NCBI GenBank assembly: GCA_027596945.1 | Contig: JADGJH010001224.1 | Location: 1-11,187, forward strand | Reading direction: 5' to 3' | DNA from: Physocladia obscura | Lineage: Eukaryota; Chytridiomycota; Chytridiomycetes; Chytridiales; Chytriomycetaceae | Length of the DNA: 11,187 nt | In this document: piece by piece, positions 8,499 to 11,187 of the stretch | Layout of the letters: each line of letters opens with the position of its first letter | How positions within the stretch are numbered: the first letter of the stretch is position 1 | Made by a program: the position numbers and the translations under genes | Notes under the pieces: generated by a model | What the model saw: the letters and a program-made list of their open reading frames with translations, nothing else | Databases searched by the model: none | Told to the model about the DNA's origin: nothing

Positions 8499-8607
8499 TG
8501 GTAAAAAAAATAAAAGAAAACCATCACACAAATGAGTTCCTTTTTCTCAAATGTGATGGGCAGCACGGTCGGCAAATACCTTCCTGTTGGTGCGTGTTAG
8601 TTCACCT
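8499..8607. promoter_or_regulatory. Divergent promoter region with an imperfect dyad
   Basis: These 109 bp lie between the divergent start codons of the unknown gene (8498, -) and the PRA1 gene (8608, +) and must hold both 5' leaders. CATCACA at 8522-8528 and TGTGATG at 8552-8558 form an inverted repeat, extended inward by TGAG (8533-8536) and CTCA (8546-8549) around a T-rich centre. No clear TATA box is seen. The dyad could be a paired factor-binding site or an RNA hairpin in the leader of the minus-strand gene; neither is proven. Confidence 0.5.
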
Positions 8608-9471
8608 ATGCTATTCCACGGCTATTCATTCATTCGTTCGTTCGTTTTCGCATTCCGCTTATCGCCATTCAAACAATCAAATCAATTCCTAGTCGACCAG
8701 GGCTCTTTTGAGTCATTGCAACATGCCGTAAGTTTGTTGTCTGCATTCTTTCGTTTCGCTTTCTTGATTCTCATTGTTGCAATCTGCGTTAACTCTCACC
8801 GTTTCGCAGACTCAGCAGCGTATGCAGACTCTCAAACCATGGTCTGAGTTTCTCGATCGCTCCCGATTTTCGCTGCCGAAAAACTATGCAGAGTTTTCTG
8901 TCCGTTGTCGTCTCAACTGGGCTCACTTTAATGCAAACTATTTGCTTGTTTCGTTTGTTGCAATTCTGTGGTCTCTTCTTAGTAACTGGTGGTTACTCTT
9001 CGATGTTATTTTTCTATTTGGTACGTTAAAATATCTACTATTCGGTTTACGGCATGTTTTTGCCCGTGACCTTACGTCCTTGTGTTCTTGGCTCTGAAGT
9101 CCAATTCAAAATTCTGAAACAAAAAATTCATTTGTCTCAGCTGGATCGCGCTACGTAGCTCTTCTTCCCGCCAATGAACCTGTGAGTAAAAATAATTGGG
9201 CACTCTATAGCATGATGAAAATCTCATTAACCTATTTCATTTTATCAATATTCACCTGGTAAAGTCTCATTTGTTCAACAACCCGTCTTTTCCACTTGTG
9301 ACGCAAACACAAGGATGGTTTGCCCTTGCTGTCAGTGGCGCAATTTTGCTCTATGCCAGCTCTGCGGGCAGTGCCATTTTTTGGATTGCCGTTTTCGTCG
9401 GTCTTATTGTGTGTGGTCATGCAGGATGTATGGAAGCACCACTTGAAGCAGATTTTGGAGAAGTTGTCTGA
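8608..9471 (+). CDS. YIP3: PRA1/Yip3-family prenylated Rab acceptor
   Basis: Small integral membrane protein of the ER/Golgi that binds prenylated Rab GTPases and helps place them on membranes. Exons 8608-8727, 8810-9020, 9141-9181 and 9265-9471 (introns of 82, 120 and 83 nt) join in phase 0, 1, 0 to 192 aa, within the usual 150-220 range, ending at TGA 9469-9471. Residues 48-60, LKPWSEFLDRSRF, are the family's signature before the membrane core. Hydrophobic pairs lie at about 84-111 and 142-174. GHAGCMEAP at 175-183 matches the GHA..ME.P end motif. The N-terminus is uncertain: ATG 8608 opens a 40-residue exon that begins with hydrophobic, Phe-rich sequence over an ATTC/GTTC tetranucleotide repeat, unlike the hydrophilic N-terminus usual here. 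The ATG at 8819-8821 in exon 2 is an alternative start. It is followed 52 bp later by IFT139. Confidence 0.86.
8624..8647 (+). repeat. ATTC/GTTC tetranucleotide repeat
   Basis: Three ATTC units are followed by two GTTC units and a GTTT. The repeat lies just after the proposed PRA1 start codon, which makes it likely that this stretch is untranslated leader, or a recently expanded and poorly conserved N-terminus. Confidence 0.75.
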
Positions 9472-9523
9472 GTGTTTTGTACTTTTTTTTTTTTCAAATA
9501 AACAAAGCTTCAAAAACCAAAAA
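9472..9523 (+). terminator. 52-bp gap with PRA1 poly(A) signal and IFT139 leader
   Basis: AATAAA at 9497-9502 follows a T12 run (9483-9494) just after the PRA1 stop codon (TGA 9469-9471). It is only 22 bp upstream of the next ATG (9524, context AAAAATGC). The end of one transcript and the start of the next therefore overlap or nearly so. Confidence 0.6.
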
Positions 9524-11187
9524 ATGCACGGCGGCACGGATGCGTCCCAGCAATCGGCTGCATCCGATCCCGTTCTGTCAAGTGTATGCACGATATGATT
9601 TCTTTTCTCGTGAAACAAATTTAAAAACTTCAAACGCGTTGTTTTTCAGGTCTTATACTATTGCCAACGATTTCTTTTTCATTCGGCATACAAGCAATGC
9701 GAAACAGCACTCCGACGCCGAACTTCTGACCCTATATTGATGTTTTGGAGAGCATTTTCTTTGATAATGCAAGGTTTGTGCGGATAGCAAAGAGAAAACA
9801 GTAACAAAATAATTTTCACTTCAGGAAAAGCGGGTGAAGCCCTTCGAGATCTCGAATCATTACAAGAAAAACGCGACATTTTACTAGCATGCCCTGCCGC
9901 TATGATATATGCTCACGAACGATGCAAACTTGTTGGTTGGCTTTTCTATTTTTATTGTAAATTTTCAAGTGAATTTATTTGTGATTTTTAGATCATGAAG
10001 CAATAAATGAGCTACAAGCAAAACTGACAATTGCAAGTTCTTCAAATAATATTAGTGATCGTGCAATGATTCAAGTCGCTCTATTTTACTGGCAAACGAA
10101 TCAATATGACCAAGCTCGCTTATATTTAAAAAATGTTTTAGAATTAAGCGGAGTTGTAGGCGGAAATCGCGTCAGCAATATTTCGAAAACCCAAGGTAAT
10201 TATTTTTATCGATAATATTTCTTCTCTTGCTTAATTTCTTTCTCGATTTAATTTAAATTTGGTAAAGGAGCTTCAGCAGCAACTTATTGGACTGCAGTTT
10301 CATTTTTGGGATGGGTTGATTTAACTTGCGGACAGGAATTAATTGCCTCAAAAAGCAATACATTTTTTGACAAAGTGCTAGAAGAGTTTAATTCCAAAGA
10401 ATTGGATGTAAACACTTTTTTTATTTTTGGAAAATTGTTTTATGAATAAAAATCAAACAGGCAATGCTGGGAAGACAGCAATATCTCCGAACAACGCGGC
10501 AAAAGCTGGCAATCGCTCTTGATATTAACAGTCAAATCATCACGTATCATCCAGCATTTATTCCAGCATACATAGAACGCATGTACGTGCTCCTCGAAAT
10601 GGGGTCGTGGGATCTTGTTGTAGAAGCCGCGCAGCGAGTCAGTACGTTAAGTCCAGACTGTGTTGATACATATGCCGTTTTATCTTTGAATGACCTGTGT
10701 CGAGAGGGAAGGGCAAAAGTCGCAGCTAATCATTTGGCAAATTTGAATTTGGTTTGATAATTGTTTGTAAACCGATTTTCATTAGAATATAAATTAAAAT
10801 AAAATTAAAGGCAATCTCGAAAGCGGAGCCGACAAATGCTGGGCTATATTACACAATGGCACAAGCTTTTTCACGTCTTTCTGGCAGAAGGGAAATGTTT
10901 GTGGTAGTTAAGCTGGATAGCCTTAAATAACAATTTTTATTATCTGGGCCACAGCATTCTAGAGCAGACAATAATACTTGCATCAAAAGCTGTAGAAATA
11001 GACTCTACAAAAAGTGAATATAAATGTGAACTTGGATATATTAACTTTCTACTTGGTAGTTTTGAAAAAAAAAAAAAAAAAAGAAGATTTATTTATATTA
11101 AAAAAAATTTTTATTTCATATTTATTAATAAAGGAAATATTGAAAAAGCAACGGAAATTTAAATTTCAGCGTTTTCCAAAAATAAAA
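9524..11187 (+). CDS. IFT139: IFT139/TTC21B, intraflagellar transport TPR protein (5' part)
   Basis: IFT139 is a subunit of the IFT-A complex, which carries cargo back along the axoneme and loads membrane proteins into cilia. Exons are 9524-9583, 9650-9773, 9825-9935, 9992-10195, 10268-10407, 10461-10751, 10811 to about 10903, about 10968-11055, and 11134 onward. The N-terminus begins with 20 variable residues, then LYYCQRFLFHSAYKQC and DPILMFWRAFSLIMQGKAGEAL, parallel to human TTC21B 'YYCQERYFHHVL' and '[22 protein letters not shown]'. TPR-like helices continue through AQRVSTLSPD, CREG, EPTNAGLYYT, AFSRLSGRR and CELGYINFLLG. Family length is about 1300 aa, so only about the first 380 residues are here. 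Two oddities: no GT-AG pair joins exons 7 and 8 in the frame that gives the best family match, and an in-frame TAA sits at 11160-11162 where the family has a Tyr. This may be a pseudogene, a sequence error or missed splicing. Confidence 0.9.
11065..11082 (+). repeat. Poly-A tract in the last IFT139 intron
   Basis: About eighteen A in the intron 11056-11133, followed by a second A run near 11100. Long homopolymers such as this are places where sequence or assembly errors occur, which matters for the broken frame just downstream. Confidence 0.8.

Noticed and set aside
9232..9633. Minus-strand open frame of 133 codons
   Set aside because: It is antisense to PRA1 exon 4, the intergenic gap and IFT139 exon 1; no motif and no splice context.
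1..11187. tRNA, rRNA, CRISPR array, prophage or operon-like system
   Set aside because: No cloverleaf, repeat-spacer pattern or prokaryotic gene organisation was seen; all supported genes are intron-bearing nuclear genes.

Overview
The window looks like nuclear DNA from a zoosporic (flagellated, chytrid-type) fungus. Every gene is broken by short GT-AG introns of about 44-120 nt, the genes are packed with tens of bases between them, and there is no bacterial-style operon. The right end carries the start of an IFT139/TTC21B gene, an intraflagellar-transport protein found only in lineages that build cilia. An Oca/Siw14-type tyrosine-phosphatase-fold protein is common in fungi. The genus cannot be read from the sequence.

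Layout. Positions 1 to about 1520 are gene-free, AT-rich and almost without CpG (two CpGs by eye). They contain a decayed Ty1/copia RNase H fragment (440-887, + strand). From about 1584 to 4780 (+) is an eight-exon M1-family zinc aminopeptidase of bacterial-like type with a C-terminal HEAT-repeat region. Converging on it, 25 bp away, is a three-exon gene (4806-6323, -) for an Oca-type phosphatase-fold protein that has lost the catalytic arginine and has a long Gln-rich tail. Only 34 bp upstream of that, on the same strand, ends a four-exon gene of unknown function (6358-8498, -, 663 aa). A 109-bp divergent promoter region separates it from a four-exon PRA1/Yip3-family gene (8608-9471, +). Fifty-two bp further on begins the IFT139 gene (9524 to the window end, +). 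It has at least nine exons, one splice junction I could not resolve cleanly, and an in-frame TAA at 11160.

The exon structures were worked out by hand from splice signals, reading phase and family similarity. All proposed exon phases add up to intact reading frames except the IFT139 exon 7/8 junction and its last exon. The genes do not form an obvious pathway: peptide trimming (M1), phosphatase-fold signalling (Oca), Rab/vesicle traffic (PRA1) and ciliary transport (IFT139) are ordinary housekeeping neighbours. I found no RNA gene, CRISPR array or previously undescribed system. The points most worth following up are the sharply bounded CpG-depleted repeat, the bacterial-like M1+HEAT enzyme with its split GAMEN motif, the dead-site Oca protein, the unknown 663-aa protein abutting it, and the broken IFT139 frame.
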